Source: Acestrorhynchus altus (lineage: Eukaryota > Chordata > Actinopteri > Characiformes > Acestrorhynchidae). Taken from it: a DNA stretch of 64,000 nt. The stretch spans positions 7,385,356 to 7,449,355 of the forward strand of contig CM067503.1 of NCBI GenBank assembly GCA_034509495.1, given 5' to 3'. Both the position numbers and the translations under genes were made by a program. The notes beneath the pieces are model-generated. The model searched no databases, was not told the DNA's origin, and was given only the letters and a program-made list of their open reading frames with translations. Of the stretch, positions 25,535-38,479 are shown in pieces. The number at the start of each line of letters is the position of its first letter. Position 1 is the stretch's first letter.

Positions 25535-26325
25535 AAGAGCCAGCGGTGGGAACTGAAGAATTGTAAAGACTTCTAGTAAAGTAAAGAAGTATTTCTGTCT
25601 CCATACATTTCACAAGGAACATCTGACCATTTTACTTATTTTACTCGCTTTGGTTTGAGCTGAACTTCAGTTCTGTAATTCCAGAATGATTTTCATGAAA
25701 CTTTGATGGTGCTTTGTGCGTTTGTATCGAAACCTTTTCTTCTGTATCATAACGTTTAGAAAACACTGTCTCATGCCTCTCTGTAGCTCAGATGATTGCT
25801 GATATCAGAGGTGTATCTCAGGAGATCAGATACAGGAACTGAATCAAACATTGCTTCATGCAGCAGATCTCTTCCTCATAAATTAGTTTGCCAAATGTGA
25901 CAGCCAGTTAAACTGATACCAATCTGCAGTTTTACTACTGATACACTTCTTGAACTCTATACAAGGCATCTCTACATGCCAAGTGTTTAATATTGATTCA
26001 TATTGATAAATATCAGCTTAACGTCTGTTTTATCAGTTCAGTAGAGTTTAATAAGTGAGTCCTGTGTGGTGGGAATGCTGGAGTTTTCAGGTGTCTAAGA
26101 AACAGGTTTCCAAATCTGAACACTAACAGCAACACTGGTTTCTTGATAAATTGTTTAAAATTAATAAATTAGTAGCATTTAAATAATTAAATAAATACTT
26201 ATTACTTTCAGTATATTTTGGAGCAGGTACTTTTACATTTTACTTAAATATCTACTTACATTTTTCAAAACAGAATATTTGTACTTTTATTCAAGCGTGG
26301 GTTTGCTTCTGTGACCTCTGGCTGG
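25535..26325. repeat. Possible foldback repeat of the 'AAGTAC-TTTTACTT' type
   Basis: agcggtgggaac at the left and tcaagcgtgggtttg at the right look like inverted ends; next to them lie agtaaagtaaagaagtattt and acttttacattttacttaaa. The middle is unique. Boundaries uncertain. Confidence 0.4.
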
Positions 26326-26574
26326 AGCAGGAAATGGAGATCGAGACTATAATGTTCTAGACAATTCATTTAATGAATAACATGCCATAGATTAGCACCC
26401 ACTTCCTTAATCACAATGTTCTAGCACATATCATGATGAAGTTTTAGAAAATTATGTTCTAGCACAATAAAGTGCCATATTTTAATCATGGTTGAGGTCT
26501 AGAAAGTGGAGTGGTGTTTTGATCTTTTCCAGGTTTGGTTCTCAAACAAACACTTAATCATTCAGTGTTCCATA

Positions 26575-26634
26575 CAATCTGATCTAGAACAAATACAGTG
26601 TACAAATAACACAGTGACACTCTAAAAGAGGTGA

Positions 26635-26682
<48 letters not shown>

Positions 26683-26847
26683 AATCATTTTTATTGAAAT
26701 GGACAGTCAATGTAATGATGTATGTCTTAATATAAACAAATTTAAAATCATGTATTTATTTATTGATGATTCAAATGTTTCAATACAGTTTGATCTAGAA
26801 CAAATGAGAATCAAACTGTATAGAACAGTGGCACTCTAAAAGAGGTG

Positions 26848-26920
<73 letters not shown>

Positions 26921-27031
26921 CATCATCATCATCATCATCATTTTACTGAAATGGACAATCAATGTAATGCTGTATGTCTTAATATAAACTAGTTTATAAT
27001 CACATATTTATTCATTGATGATTCAAATGTT
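26575..27031 (+). repeat. Tandem segmental duplication (2 x ~210-250 bp)
   Basis: Unit 1 (26575-26780) and unit 2 (26781-27031) share, in order: gatctagaacaaat, actctaaaagaggtgattt, an ATT microsatellite, gaaatggacartcaatgtaa, gtatgtcttaatataaac and attgatgattcaaatgttt. They differ chiefly in microsatellite length. Confidence 0.92.
26850..26940 (+). repeat. Compound (ATT)n(AAT)n(ATC)n microsatellite
   Basis: About 10 ATT units are followed directly by about 12 AAT units (their reverse complement), then about 7 ATC. The first two blocks form a self-complementary hairpin. The sister unit at 26640-26684 has mainly ATT. Confidence 0.97.
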
Positions 27032-27039
27032 TAATTCTT

Positions 27040-28600
27040 TAACCCAAACTAGCAAAGTAACATTGTGACTAACATGTTAATTTAGTACTTAATTACTGAA
27101 ATCAGAACTCTTCCATAACATGTGTAATATTACTGCTGGAAACCAAAAAGTGAACCAGTTCATTTCTTATTCTATTTTGAAGCTGAAACACTGTAATTGC
27201 ATTTCATTAACAGTTATGAAACATTTCCTTTTCTGGCTGATATACCATTCATGCACAATATATTACATTCATAAGCTTTTCATGAAAACGGGCCATTAAG
27301 GAAAAGGCTGTGGTAAATTCACTTCTCTCTGTTTATGAATGCATCAGCACACAGACACAGACGGTGTCTTTAATAATTCAGGTCTCTATGCTCTCAAACC
27401 TGAACCAAAAAAAATACTTACAAACTAAACACACTCACACACCCACTGTTTCTGTTCATAACATCATTTCTTTACTATCTCTGTGTCCTCACACATACCT
27501 ATGCAGGGAGATAAAGATCTGTGTTCATATGCAAAGGAAGAAGTGTTTATCAAAAACAGGTAAAAAGGTGGAGGGACTGTAACGTGTGTTAACTTCATTT
27601 AAATGTGCCGTTGTGGCCAGTTTAGGTGTGTTTTCTGCTGTTCATGTGTGAAGATTAAAGTTGCAGAAATATGAATGTGGTTGGTGTAGGAGGGTTTATT
27701 GTAAGCTGCTACCTTCTCTGCAGCAGACTAAGGTTGCATTGCCCATCCAGACAAGCACATCATATTTCATTTGCCCTGGGCAAGACTCCCAACATTACAT
27801 TCAGTCCAGCTGTTTATTCTTTCTGTTCACTAGCTCTAGCTCACTAGTGATGACTTCAGTACTAGAACCTAATTATTTGAGTAGAGCTGCTCTGAAGATC
27901 ACAGCAATCGAAACCAAAAAGACCCAGGAAGTGAACTTATTATTTAAAGAAAGCTTCTGGAGTCTTGCAGATCTTGAGGTGCGCATGAGGACGCCTAAAT
28001 AAAATTATACTATGGGTATAGTTTTAAATTAGCCTTTATAGTCTTCATTCATTATCCTTAATATCGAGCCCTTTGGAACCCCTACTCCTTCTTTCCATTT
28101 GAGAATGTTAGCAACCCTAATATAAAAATAAATCAATTTGAACAGTGAATATCCCGAAGCAACCAGTGTAACCTAAACCTAACCTAGACCCTACCTAATC
28201 CTAACCTCTACTCTAGACGTGAACCAGAAAACCTACATCTAAGTCGTAAGTCTTACCTTTACCATGTCTGAATTGTGAACATAGTGTGGAGTTCATATTA
28301 AGGGTAAGTTCAGTTTAACATTATCATAACATAAACTAAGCTACAATCAATCTAACCTACCCCTAAACATAACAGTCAGTGTAGAATGTGAAATTTCTGC
28401 CACTGAAACTTCTGCTGGTAGTTTCTGTCCATTGAGTCCCTTTTTAATTCCTTTTGAAATGGAAAATCTTCAGCACTGCTGTTTTGTAGTTGGTTCTTGT
28501 GCAGTTGACAAAATAACCTCACCAGTGGATTGGTGCTTTTTCTAAATCATAATGTATAGTATGTGAAAATCATGTACATGATATAAAATTCTTCAGGTTC
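27040..28600. other. Unassigned interval
   Basis: AT-rich. 28170-28220 has several ccta/acct words (acctaaacctaacctagacc), too short and irregular for telomeric repeat. Small open frames near 27.3 and 27.7 kb lack protein features. Confidence 0.5.
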
Positions 28601-28639
28601 ATTTTATTATGACGTGATTATCTTCATGTAACTTCATAC

Positions 28640-29150
28640 AGGCTAATGCTGAGGGACACTGATGTGGTTATGAAGAGTCCAAAGTCTATTATTTTGACCT
28701 TCATAAGTGCAAAAAAGCACCAAGTGCCTTTCTTATTAGATTGAACATCATTTTTTGCCCTGTTGTTGATGAAAGCTTGATGCATCCACATGCATGCCAA
28801 TGCTGAAGAACAATGCCATTGTAAAGTATGCTTTTGGTAAATGGTAAAAGTAAGGAGAACATTTACATATGGATTACTTTAAAAAGTCAATTTTAGTGAT
28901 GTTTTTAATGAATGTTTATCCAGGTGTTTCCATGTATAGGCTTGTCCTTAAGGACACTGCTGCAGTGTATTGTTCTGGCTGTCATATGTGAGGAACCATA
29001 AGGCATTCATCAAAAACGGTGTAAAAAGTCACAGGTGCCTTAGATGTTGGTTTAAAATTCCCTTTTTGACCTGTTTTGATGAAAGCTTGATGTGTCCTCA
29101 TACATTCTAATGCTAAGGGACTGTACTGCGGCTGTGGAGAATGCAGAGTG
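28640..29150 (+). repeat. Imperfect direct repeat (two ~190 bp copies)
   Basis: gatgaaagcttgatgcatcc (28769) and gatgaaagcttgatgtgtcc (29078), each followed by a similar 'catgc/att caatgct(g)aaggga(c)' segment and preceded by a shared ttttt(t)gccctgttg / ttttgacctgtttt word. The copies are about 310 bp apart. Confidence 0.6.
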
Positions 29151-30020
29151 TTGTTTATGTTCATGTTGGTGGGAGTTGTGTTGTTTTGCAAGGCGGTAGG
29201 CAGGCCTCTGCAGGAGTTTTGCGGAGAGGCCGGCATCTGTGGAGCCTCTCCTGGGACGGGCCAGCGAAGACTGAGCCTCAGCGACAAGCTGCTCATTAGC
29301 CAGAGCGGAAAGGAACCCTCACAGATGGCTGTCAGTGTTCAAAAACACAGCCAGGCTTCAGCAGACAATTCAATCGAGGCTTGAGTTCCTTCTGCTCCTT
29401 CGTATGACATTGCAATATTCCAGTGCTAGTCGTTTATTTCCTTCCTTCTAGTGGAAAAAAGGGGAAAGAAAGGAGAAAGAAAAGAGCCGAGCTCACTGAC
29501 ATCTGAAAATGTGTTTTCTAATGAGTGCGCCGACTATCTAACAGGAGTCCCCCCCCCAACCCCCTGCTTGTCATTCATCAGCCCAAATTACTGGCTCTGC
29601 TTTTGACGCGCCTTCAGCGCTGCAGATGACGCCGTCGTCTGTTCCGTGAACGGCCCGGGCGACGACGGCTGCACAAAAACACACACAGACTCACACATGC
29701 ACACACCAAAAAGGAAAAGAAAAAAAACACAGGCCATGATGGGGCCCCTGGAAACAATTAGTCTGTTTACCTGTCGCAGTTCAAAAAACAAGGTGCTCCC
29801 CAAGCCTCGCCGCTCCCGTCGTGAGGCAGCTTGCTGATCTCTGCCGTGCTGCAAATAAACGCACAGCCGTCCAGATGTAAGGCGATGGCGGTGATTCCAT
29901 CAGCCCTGCCCGATCTCATCAATCTCACGGGGGACTAATTGCTGGGACACCTGGTGTGGCTCTAGGCTCTTGGAAGTGGAGGAGACACTACTGGAATGAA
30001 ACTAGCTTCACAAACGTATG
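29150..30020. promoter_or_regulatory. Candidate conserved non-coding block
   Basis: The most GC-rich long stretch outside dpys exons, CpG-bearing (acggcccgggcgacgacggc), repeat-poor. Open frames on both strands are mutually overlapping and featureless. tctcatcaatctcacggggg near 29915 is also unique-looking. Confidence 0.35.
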
Positions 30021-30302
30021 TGCCGTGACTCGACAGCGGCCGAACAGAGAACTGAGCCAATTTATTCGTTCTTATTTCTGTGATGCTTTGATAGTTTGCT
30101 GTTGCAGATCCATAGGAATGCTAACTGCAGCACGTACAGTTATAATATTGGAGATACAATGGCTGCTTGCCATCCTGCCATTTATGCATACAATAAAAGT
30201 ATTTCGGAGCTTATATGACTGTGACAAAATCACTCCATCCTCTTGTTCTTAATGTAAATCAAGCCCTCAGACCCTCACCAGTCATGATTTAAACTTATCT
30301 TA

Positions 30303-31165
30303 CCTCACAGTGCCTTGCAAATGTATTCACCCCTTGGCATTTTTTTATGTTTTGCTGCCTCACAACCTGGAATTAATGATTATTTGAGGGTTGGCATCAT
30401 TTCGTTTTCAGAACATGTTTACAACTTTGAAGATTAGATTTTTTTAAAGCAAACAACAAACAGGACTAAACAACAGAAAAGTGATGTGTTGGTTTTATGC
30501 CAACATTTATGTTAGTCTGTAAGTAAAGGCTTTTTTTCTGGTCACTCTTCCATAAAGCTCAGCTCTATGGAGTGTAGCTATGGGTTATTGTGTGGATAGA
30601 TACTGCAGACTCTGCAGCTCCTTCAGGGTTACCTTTGGTCTATGTGCTGCCTGTCTGATTAATGCCCACCTTGCCCAATGTAAGAGCTTTGGTGGGGGGT
30701 CCTGTCTTGTTTGTTTTGTTGTGATACCATCATCCATTTGATGATAATGGATTTGATGGTATTCCAGGGGATCATCAGAGGTTTGGATATTTTTAATAAC
30801 CCAACCCTGACATGTACTTCTCAACAATTTTGTCCTTGACTTGTTTGGAGATCACCTTGGTCTTCATGGTGTTGTATGGTGAGTGGTGCCTCTAGCTTAA
30901 TGGTGTTGCAGCCTCTGGGACCTTTCAGAAAAGGTGCGTATATACATGTGACACATAGATTGCACATAGGTGGAGTTCATTTCACTAAACATGTGACTTC
31001 TGAAGGTCATTGGTTGCCCCAGACATATTTAGAGGCTTCATAGCAGAGGAGGTGTATACATATGCACATGCCAATTTTCTGTTGTTGTGTTTGTCCCAAA
31101 TCTAAAAAAACAATATTTAAATACAGGTTGTAATGTAACAATATAGGTAAAAAGCTGGAATGTCT
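30303..31165 (-). mobile_element. Tc1-like transposon with transposase N-terminal relic
   Basis: Left end cagtgccttgcaaatgtatt plus ttcaccccttggca is the typical terminus of a salmonid/teleost Tc1 family. Near the right end, acaggttgtaatgtaacaat mirrors cctcacaacctggaat. On the minus strand, 30585-30827 reads GWVIKNIQTS, DDGITTKQTRQDPPPKL, ALIRQAAHRPKVTLKELQ: the paired-like helix-turn-helix and linker at the transposase N-terminus. The DDE domain is deleted. Confidence 0.85.
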
Positions 31166-31422
31166 TCAGAGACCTTCACCACCACTGGGAATATTACTTT
31201 TTATAACTTTACAATAGTTTAAACTAAATGACCAGATTTCAACTGTAACTTGAGTTCAGACCTAAGTTTGGTGCATCTGGATTGTTCAATCAGTTGAGTT
31301 AGTTCAGTTGAGTTGAGATAGACCAAATAAAGTACTTGAGCCAGAGCTACATAATATACTTTCATCAGACCTATTATTGAAATATTAAACATAAGAACTT
31401 ATAAACTAATAACCTAACCTTA

Positions 31423-31435
<13 letters not shown>

Positions 31436-31485
<50 letters not shown>

Positions 31486-31528
31486 GTAGTAGTAGTAGTA
31501 GTAGTAGTAGTAGAAGTAGTAGTAGTAG

Positions 31529-31569
<41 letters not shown>

Positions 31570-31629
31570 GTAGTAGTAGTAGTAGTAGAAGAAATAGTAG
31601 TAGTAGTAGTAGCAGTAGTAGTAGTAGTC
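31436..31629 (+). repeat. Compound (ATT)n(AGT)n microsatellite
   Basis: About 190 bp alternating ATT, AGT, ATT and AGT blocks with gaa interruptions. Confidence 0.97.
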
Positions 31630-31639
31630 TTTTAATAAT

Positions 31640-33155
31640 ATGAAATTCTGTAGTTAGAAGAGGGATGACCTGAAACCTGGACTCAAGGCCAGAGAAAATC
31701 AGGGACTTAGTCTACTAAGAAGTTTAGATTGTGATTGTAACAACAGTGGACTGTGGGGTAATTGGTGCAGCTTGGGCGAGTTTTGCTAGAGAACTGTAAC
31801 TGTGAACTAGCAGCAGCATGAGCCAGCATCCGAGGTGACCTACTTGTGAAGCTCTCAACTTTTTCCTTTTTTTATCTTTTGGCTCTCACTTCTCATGCCA
31901 ACTCTAAAAATAAACCCACTGTCCAGTTTTAGCAAGTGCTCAGGCACTATCCTGACACTTGGACATGGTGGCATGAACAGGACGCCATTACGAGAGCTGT
32001 CCTCATTAAAAATATATATCCTAGTGAAACATGTCATCATGTAGTTCCCATTGTTTTATCCACAAACAGCCCACATCAGTTCTGTTAATCTGTTTACCCA
32101 AATATAGAATTTACCATCAATTAATTCACAGAATGTCCTGGAAAACTGTAGTGCCTGTCTTAGTTTGCCATGCTAATAAGTTAGCCTTAGAGATGTTTAC
32201 AACCTTTCAAACCTGAAATATAATTTTTTCTCTCTTAGACGATAAAATCACTCTCCAGCATCTGTAGCACCTTGTTTATATTTATGATGAAGGAATTTTA
32301 GATGCCAATCTGAAAAGAATGTTTATAACAGAAGCCAATGAGCATTTTTTTTATAGACATTTGAATAAACAAGGACACTCAGTGTTCATATTTAAATACA
32401 TGGACAACAAAACTGAGAGATGGAGTTAATATAACTCAACTAGGGATGCAACCAAAATTATTCAGCTGAACATTTGTTGGCATGCCTACTGGGATTTTTA
32501 GGATGTTAAGTGTTTCAAAATATTTTTAGGTTGTAGTTTTATAGTTGTTTCCTAAAACTTTTAAACACCCCACACATTTATTATTGCATTCATATTTGCT
32601 CTTGATTGTTGAAGTGAGGGGTATCACCATGTTCAGCTCTGTTAGGCCTTTCGGGAAGAAAGCTGTAGATGTAGCTGAGTCTGGAAAGGGATTTAAAAAA
32701 GTGTTCAGTCGTTCCACTGGCTGTTAACCATTTTTAAATGAAGCAACTGGGTCAGTCCAGCTCTAGTTCAGCTCAAGACCAGATTGCACAATATGTAAAG
32801 AGGTCTCCAGCAGTCCTTAAATGAACATGAACATACAGCATGTTCAAAGGAGCTGAAAGGTAAATAAATAAGGGCAAGACTAAAGTTTGCCAGGCTAGCT
32901 TTGGACAGATACATCCTGAAATGTTCCCGGGTGATTTTTGGCAGCAGACAAAGCATCAAACATATAAAAGTGATTGTGTTAACTGAATCGATACAGCAGA
33001 TAGAGATTATCTTGAAAAATATTCAGTTGAGAGTTTTAGGAAATTCCTTTAAAGTCGGTGCTTCTAGATCACTTATAGGGTTTATTTACCTAACGGATAG
33101 TGAAACTGGGTTCAAACAAAGATCCTATATGTTACCTCTGGGGTTCATAATAGCT
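31640..33155. other. Unassigned interval
   Basis: No gene or recognised transposon. Overlapping small frames only. Confidence 0.5.
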
Positions 33156-33159
33156 GTGC

Positions 33160-33460
33160 CAAAGCCGTGAGTTGAGCCACATTTTGCCATCATTGTGAGC
33201 TTCTATGTCTCCTTCTGTGGCTCCATGCACAGCTCTTTAAAGATGTTGTGGAATTAGAGCAGATGAACGGCCTCTATATTGTGCATCCTGGTGGGGCTCC
33301 ATTAGCTGAAATCAAAGAGGCCGTCGGAAACTGTGAAACTGCACAATAATGGGGCGGCCCTCTGTTTGAGGAAATAAACACCAAAATCCGCTGTGTTCCG
33401 AACACCATGCTAACCAACTCATTAAGGGGGTGGGGATCTTCCAAGCCAGCTGGTATTATG
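33160..33460. promoter_or_regulatory. Candidate conserved non-coding block
   Basis: ccattagctgaaatcaaaga and aaataaacaccaaaatccgc in repeat-free, CpG-bearing sequence. Confidence 0.35.
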
Positions 33461-33469
33461 TTAGGCGGG

Positions 33470-34715
33470 AATGTTTTAAGCATAAAGCAACATCGTATGA
33501 ACCAGCTTTAGAAATGAAGCACTAGCTTTGGCACAGCACCAGTGCAATCAAAGCCTCAAATCCCTCTGCATGACTGAAAGAAGCAAATGACAAGTGTTGA
33601 GGATGTTTTGAAGACTGTATCACCAGATAAGAGTTCCTGTGAGGCCTGGATGATGTGGAGAAGCATGAATTAGCGATAGTTTGACTTTTAATCAATTAAT
33701 AAGTAGGTAATAACATGATTAGGCTATTTAAGCTATTTATATATTCCATACATTAATGTAAAGCATAAAATCAGCAGCATTTAGTCAGACATTTAAATGC
33801 TGGAAGCATTTGTTTGCAAACTGCATCATAATTTCACTTCAGAACGTTCCACATTTGTAAATTAAAGGGTTCTTTAGTCGTAACCCTAAACCGCAAGCCC
33901 AAATGTCATGGAACAGGGACTGGTTATTGTGTCCCTTTTGCCATGTCCAATGGAATCTAAAGAACACTGCATTGAATCTAGATGTGGACTGTTATGTGGA
34001 CTGCGGGTCATGATCATAACCTGTTGTTCACTCTGGGTGCTAATGCCTTCTCTAATGTATTCCTGGCATTATAGACACATGTGACACAGTGGATAGAGGA
34101 ATGTTAAATGCTCTTCTACTTTGGAAATGGAATGTCCCATCCATCTGGCACTTACTATCATGCTTCACTTGAATTCCAATAATTCATCTCACCTTGCCAA
34201 TGGCATGCTGACCAACATCACTTGCAAGATAACACCTCACAGCCTATACAGGTGTGGGTATAACCAAGCTGTTACACACGGTCATGTTCCATGACTTTTG
34301 GCATGTCAGTGTTTGCTGCTCTTACATTTGTGAACACATTTTACTGACTATAGGAACTTTGGTAGCATTCTGGGAGAGCTGGAAACCAGTTCACATGACC
34401 CACTGGAGAGCCTTCCTTCCAGAGACAGTGAAACCGGAGTAGCAGACAGGGATACAATTCGGAAATAAACTCTCTCATACACCCGTATCTAAGGAGATAG
34501 GTGAGCTGTCCTTATCCTTATGCAGTGTCCAGCATGGAATTGTTAATGGTACATTAGGTCTTCAGAGATATGGTTCTTTAGAAACTTGATCACATGCTCC
34601 ACCACAACTACACTGATGCTGATCGGGGTCTGTTTGTGGTCTCGGTTTGCTAGAAAGTCTATAGAGACGAGTCACTGGGTTATGAGACAATAAAGGTTTT
34701 GTATTTTATTGGTAT
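33470..34715. other. Unassigned interval
   Basis: No gene seen. The 33.9-34.7 kb part has the texture of an old transposon, but I cannot place it. Confidence 0.45.
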
Positions 34716-34724
34716 GTACAATTA

Positions 34725-35270
34725 AAAGCTCTGCATTATGACCACCCCCTTGTTTCTACATGAACTGTCCATTTTATCAGCTCCACTCACTATATAAGTT
34801 TTGTAATAGGTTTTATAACACCCTATTCTTCAATGGTCAGGACCCCACAGGACCACCACAGAGCAGGTGGGTGGTGGGTCACTCTCAGCACTGCAGTGAC
34901 ACTGACATATTGGTGGTGTGTTAGTGTGTGCTGCACCGATATGAGTGGATCAGGCACAGCGGTGTTGCTGGAGTGTTTCAACACTGTGTCCACTCACTGT
35001 CCACTCTGTTAGACACTTCAACCTAGTTTGTCCATCTTGGAAATGTAAAGTCAGAGACAAAAGCTCACCTCTTTCTGCTTGTGTTGATCATCCTCTAGTG
35101 ATTCATCAGTGCTCACCGGACATTACTGACCATTGAAAAACAGGGTGAAATGAGGGTAACAAATATGCAGTGAAACAGATGGACTATCGCCTATAATTCT
35201 AGAACTACAAAGTGCTCCTGTACGGAAAGTGGAGCTGTAAAATGGACAACGAGGATACAAGATCAGTGTA
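34725..35270. mobile_element. Palindromic non-autonomous DNA element, copy 2
   Basis: Near-complete: ends include gcattatgaccacc at the left and gatcagtgta at the right. gtccattttatcagctccac (34768) is the inverse of gtggagctgtaaaatggac (35230). Internal landmarks such as actctcagcactgcagtgac and gagtggatcaggcacagcgg are shared with copies 1 and 3. Confidence 0.88.
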
Positions 35271-35769
35271 TTTTTTTCTGTGCAAAGTTCAGATTATGCT
35301 CAGAACTCCGTCAGGCTTCAGATGTTAAATTAAACTGATTCAGGTCAATAGAAACAGATACAGTTTCAAGTGGCTTCAGGCAAAAGGTGAGCTAAGCATG
35401 TGGGGTCTAACCATGCTGATGTGGAGTTTAATCCTGGATCATGCATCCTGATCGTGATCTTACTTCCCTCTGTTTCTGGTATTGATTTGACAAAGTTATT
35501 GAATGGAGGTTCTGTATATACGTCGTCAGTGATAGTCAATATGCAATAACTGCCTTAGGGTCCTTGGGGAGTCATTCAGGACAGAGGATTGGGATTGGAT
35601 TTCATACCACATTTCATTATGTAATGTATTCAGGCACTGTTGCTGACTTGTGCACAGCTGTCCGTAGCACCCACTATTCTAATTCTAATTCTAATCATCG
35701 GTGCAGTCATACAGTTTATAAGCAAATGCTCAGTAGTACAGCGTTCGGCTGTATCAGAGGACATAAGTG

Positions 35770-36045
35770 TTCACGTTCTACACAGAGGTGTTACAGGGCA
35801 AGATGAGTTCCTTGGAGATGAATATGCATAGAAATTTGACACTGGACAAACACTCCACGTCATCTCCATTGACACAGATTGGGATGTGTACATGGTCTCT
35901 CTTGGACTGATGTAAGTCCACACTGAGCTCTTTAGTCTTTGCATATTCAGTGAAAGGTTGTTACTGGCACACTCCTGAGCCAGACGCTGCACCTCCTCTC
36001 CTGCTACTGACTTGTCGACAGCTGCCCACAGCACCCACTAGTGGG
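35770..36045 (-). pseudogene. Non-LTR retrotransposon reverse transcriptase fragment
   Basis: The minus strand reads EEVQRLAQECASNNLSLN followed by KSSVW and SVSMEMTWSV: the segment after the YADD box in L2/CR1/Rex-type reverse transcriptases (usual form EV..L..WC..NNL.LN..KTKE). The rest of the RT is not seen here. 35640-35700 repeats the gctgacttgtgcacagctg / ctgacttgtcgacagctgcc word of 36005, suggesting two overlapping fragments. Confidence 0.75.
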
Positions 36046-36189
36046 GTATATTGGTTAGCTATTCTATGCATGCCTTAGCATGAATCCTGGATGCTTTGTG
36101 TTGTTCATGTTGTTGGCATCTTACCATGTTTCGACCAAGAGGTGTTTATGGATTAACATCTCCTTGATAGCACTGAAATATTGGTCCAC

Positions 36190-36640
36190 TTGTTGTGGAA
36201 CGCAGGATGATATCGACAACACCCTCTCTGTTTAATTTGACAGCAGTGTCCCCCTGTTACGAGTGCTATGGGCATATGAGAGCAGAGCTTTGGGGCATTG
36301 GGGTAAAACCCTTAAGGCTTGCCTCTCTGGCTGCCATACAGAATAAAAAAAAGCCCAGAGACACTTTCTCCCCATCCAGACACACAGCGGCTCCCTAATG
36401 GCTAATAATACAATGATGTCAAATTCCTCATTACTGTTTCCGAGTTGCTCTGCTTGCCGAGACACACTCACACACATACACACACCTCCATCGTTAAAGA
36501 GGATGATTGTGATGGCGGCTGACGGCAGCCTCTGCACACCTCCAGCCTGGCCTGCCTGTCATTTTGAGTGACGGGACAGGGGGTGGAGGAGGGGGGGGAG
36601 GGGTGGGGTGCAATGCTATCCCATAGGCCTAGCAGCTGGA
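36190..36640. promoter_or_regulatory. Candidate conserved non-coding block
   Basis: ggctccctaatggctaataa and aaattcctcattactgtttc lie in unique-looking sequence before the (CA)n tract. Confidence 0.3.
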
Positions 36641-36695
36641 TGTGCACCTGCGGTTTCACACACCAAGGCTTTGCACACTCTTCTGCGTGTACCAG

Positions 36696-36696
36696 T

Positions 36697-36793
<97 letters not shown>
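36696..36793 (+). repeat. (CA)n microsatellite
   Basis: About 48 CA units with one TA interruption. Confidence 0.98.
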
Positions 36794-36794
<1 letters not shown>

Positions 36795-37639
36795 CCCTGC
36801 ACTCTAACAAATGGCCTGATGAAGGAGCATTACTGTGTAGTATGAGTGCTTCCCACTAATAGGAAATGTATGGCACAGCTGGAGGTGCATAGATCAGCCA
36901 ATCTCTGAATTCTAAAGTCAAATAAATGTTACTTCTTTCAACTTTGTAAAAGTGTCCAAAGAACAAATGGCAAGAAATGATCATGATTAAAAAGTTATCC
37001 ACGTCTGAGTGCAGTGGAACGTCTTAAAGCAGCTTTATGGGAGAATTTTCTTTTCTGCTCATGGGCTCCCCCTTCTGGTAGAAACTGTAATTCACTGCAG
37101 TATATGACTCAGGTTACACAACGATACTCTTTTGTGAATGTTGTCTCGCCCACTTTGAGTCCAGCTCTTTCTTCATCATCCTTTTGTTAAAATCCCCCAT
37201 AAATTATTGATCAAATCACTGTCAAATCAGCAGTCTGATGTTGTCCTTGGGAGGTAAAACAGACAGAGGAGCACCATGAAACACTGGCATCCATCCATTA
37301 GTGATCATGCGCAAGTGTGGAACAACAGCAGCAATATCTCAATGTAACACAAAGTCCATGAAGCAGTGGATCAACAACCTTTATCTATAGTGAATCATTC
37401 ATTACCGAAAGCTAAACTGAACAAGTGAGAAATGATCTGGATGGTTATTCCAGAGTTGGAAATATCAAATTAATGTTAATTCTCAAATTATTTTTTTGTT
37501 CTGTACTTAATGTTCTCTTTGTTCATTTTTGGCTCGGGTAACTGTTGAGAGGGGACATCGACAGGGTAAACTAAAACAGAATCAGTCAGGTGTTTAAAAT
37601 GTTGCTCTATTGTTGGTGGTAATTTCTTTTATCATTTTC

Positions 37640-38475
37640 AATGCTTTAAATATAACTAACAAATGCCTAATAAAGTGCAGCATCACGTTTTTATATCTGC
37701 AATTTCATTGGCTTTCAGTCCATTTAGGACTTTAATTATAGACGTGACGATGGCAGTTTCTTTCTGTCTACCATCCTCCATATGTTTTTTTATATTTTGC
37801 TTTTGTGCCCACTGTCCTAGTTTCCCCTGAAGAACGCTAAAAGACTCTGCTAAACGCGCCTCCTTTAGTGTATACATAGAGCGTCTGTCTGATCTCTCTA
37901 TGTCTTTATGTGAAACAATTAAGGGCCTGTCAAGTCAGGTCAAGCGAAGCCGGCTAGGCCTGAGCTGACAAAGGAAAAGAAGCTGAAACAAAAAATTGAA
38001 TTTCAAGGCATCTTTTATAATTTATTATTATTATTTCTTTCCTCGTCCTGGTCCTTTAAGACACTGAAGTGACTGTACTTTGCCCGTGTAAAAAAGGAGC
38101 CCATTATCAAAGCATTAAGATACGATTAGACTGACATTTTCTTAAGAAAACCAGAAGAGTGGGAGAAAGCGAGCACGGGAGAAAGGGAGTGGGGGGAGTG
38201 AAAAAGAGCATTATGAAAAGGAAAGAGGGACTCTGTACTCCAGATCTTATCATTGGTTTGGCGGGGAGGGGGGTAGTAGCGCACAAACTGATCTTTGAAG
38301 CCGCTTATTACGGGAGTACGCTAAGAAGACAAGTGGACCGGTGTACATATCAGAGGAATGTTCCAGAACGCACCTGCTCGATTTCGCTATCGTGGCGTGT
38401 CAGTCAGCTTCACTCTGGCAGGCGGGAGCTCCCATTTTTTAATATCAGTCCATCCCTGTCTTTCATCATCTGAAG
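37640..38475. promoter_or_regulatory. Candidate conserved non-coding block
   Basis: Repeat-free, CpG-bearing (gagtacgctaagaagacaag; gctcgatttcgctatcgtgg), with tgaaacaattaagggcctg. A 104-codon plus frame (38159-38473) and a 64-codon minus frame (37683-37877) show no known domain. Confidence 0.35.
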
Positions 38476-38479
38476 GCAC

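Noticed and set aside
28170..28215. Interstitial telomeric repeat
   Set aside because: Words such as cctaacct are irregular and not a (TTAGGG)n array.
36468..36859. Poly-His-Thr and poly-Cys-Val open frames
   Set aside because: Translations of the (CA)n/(GT)n microsatellite.
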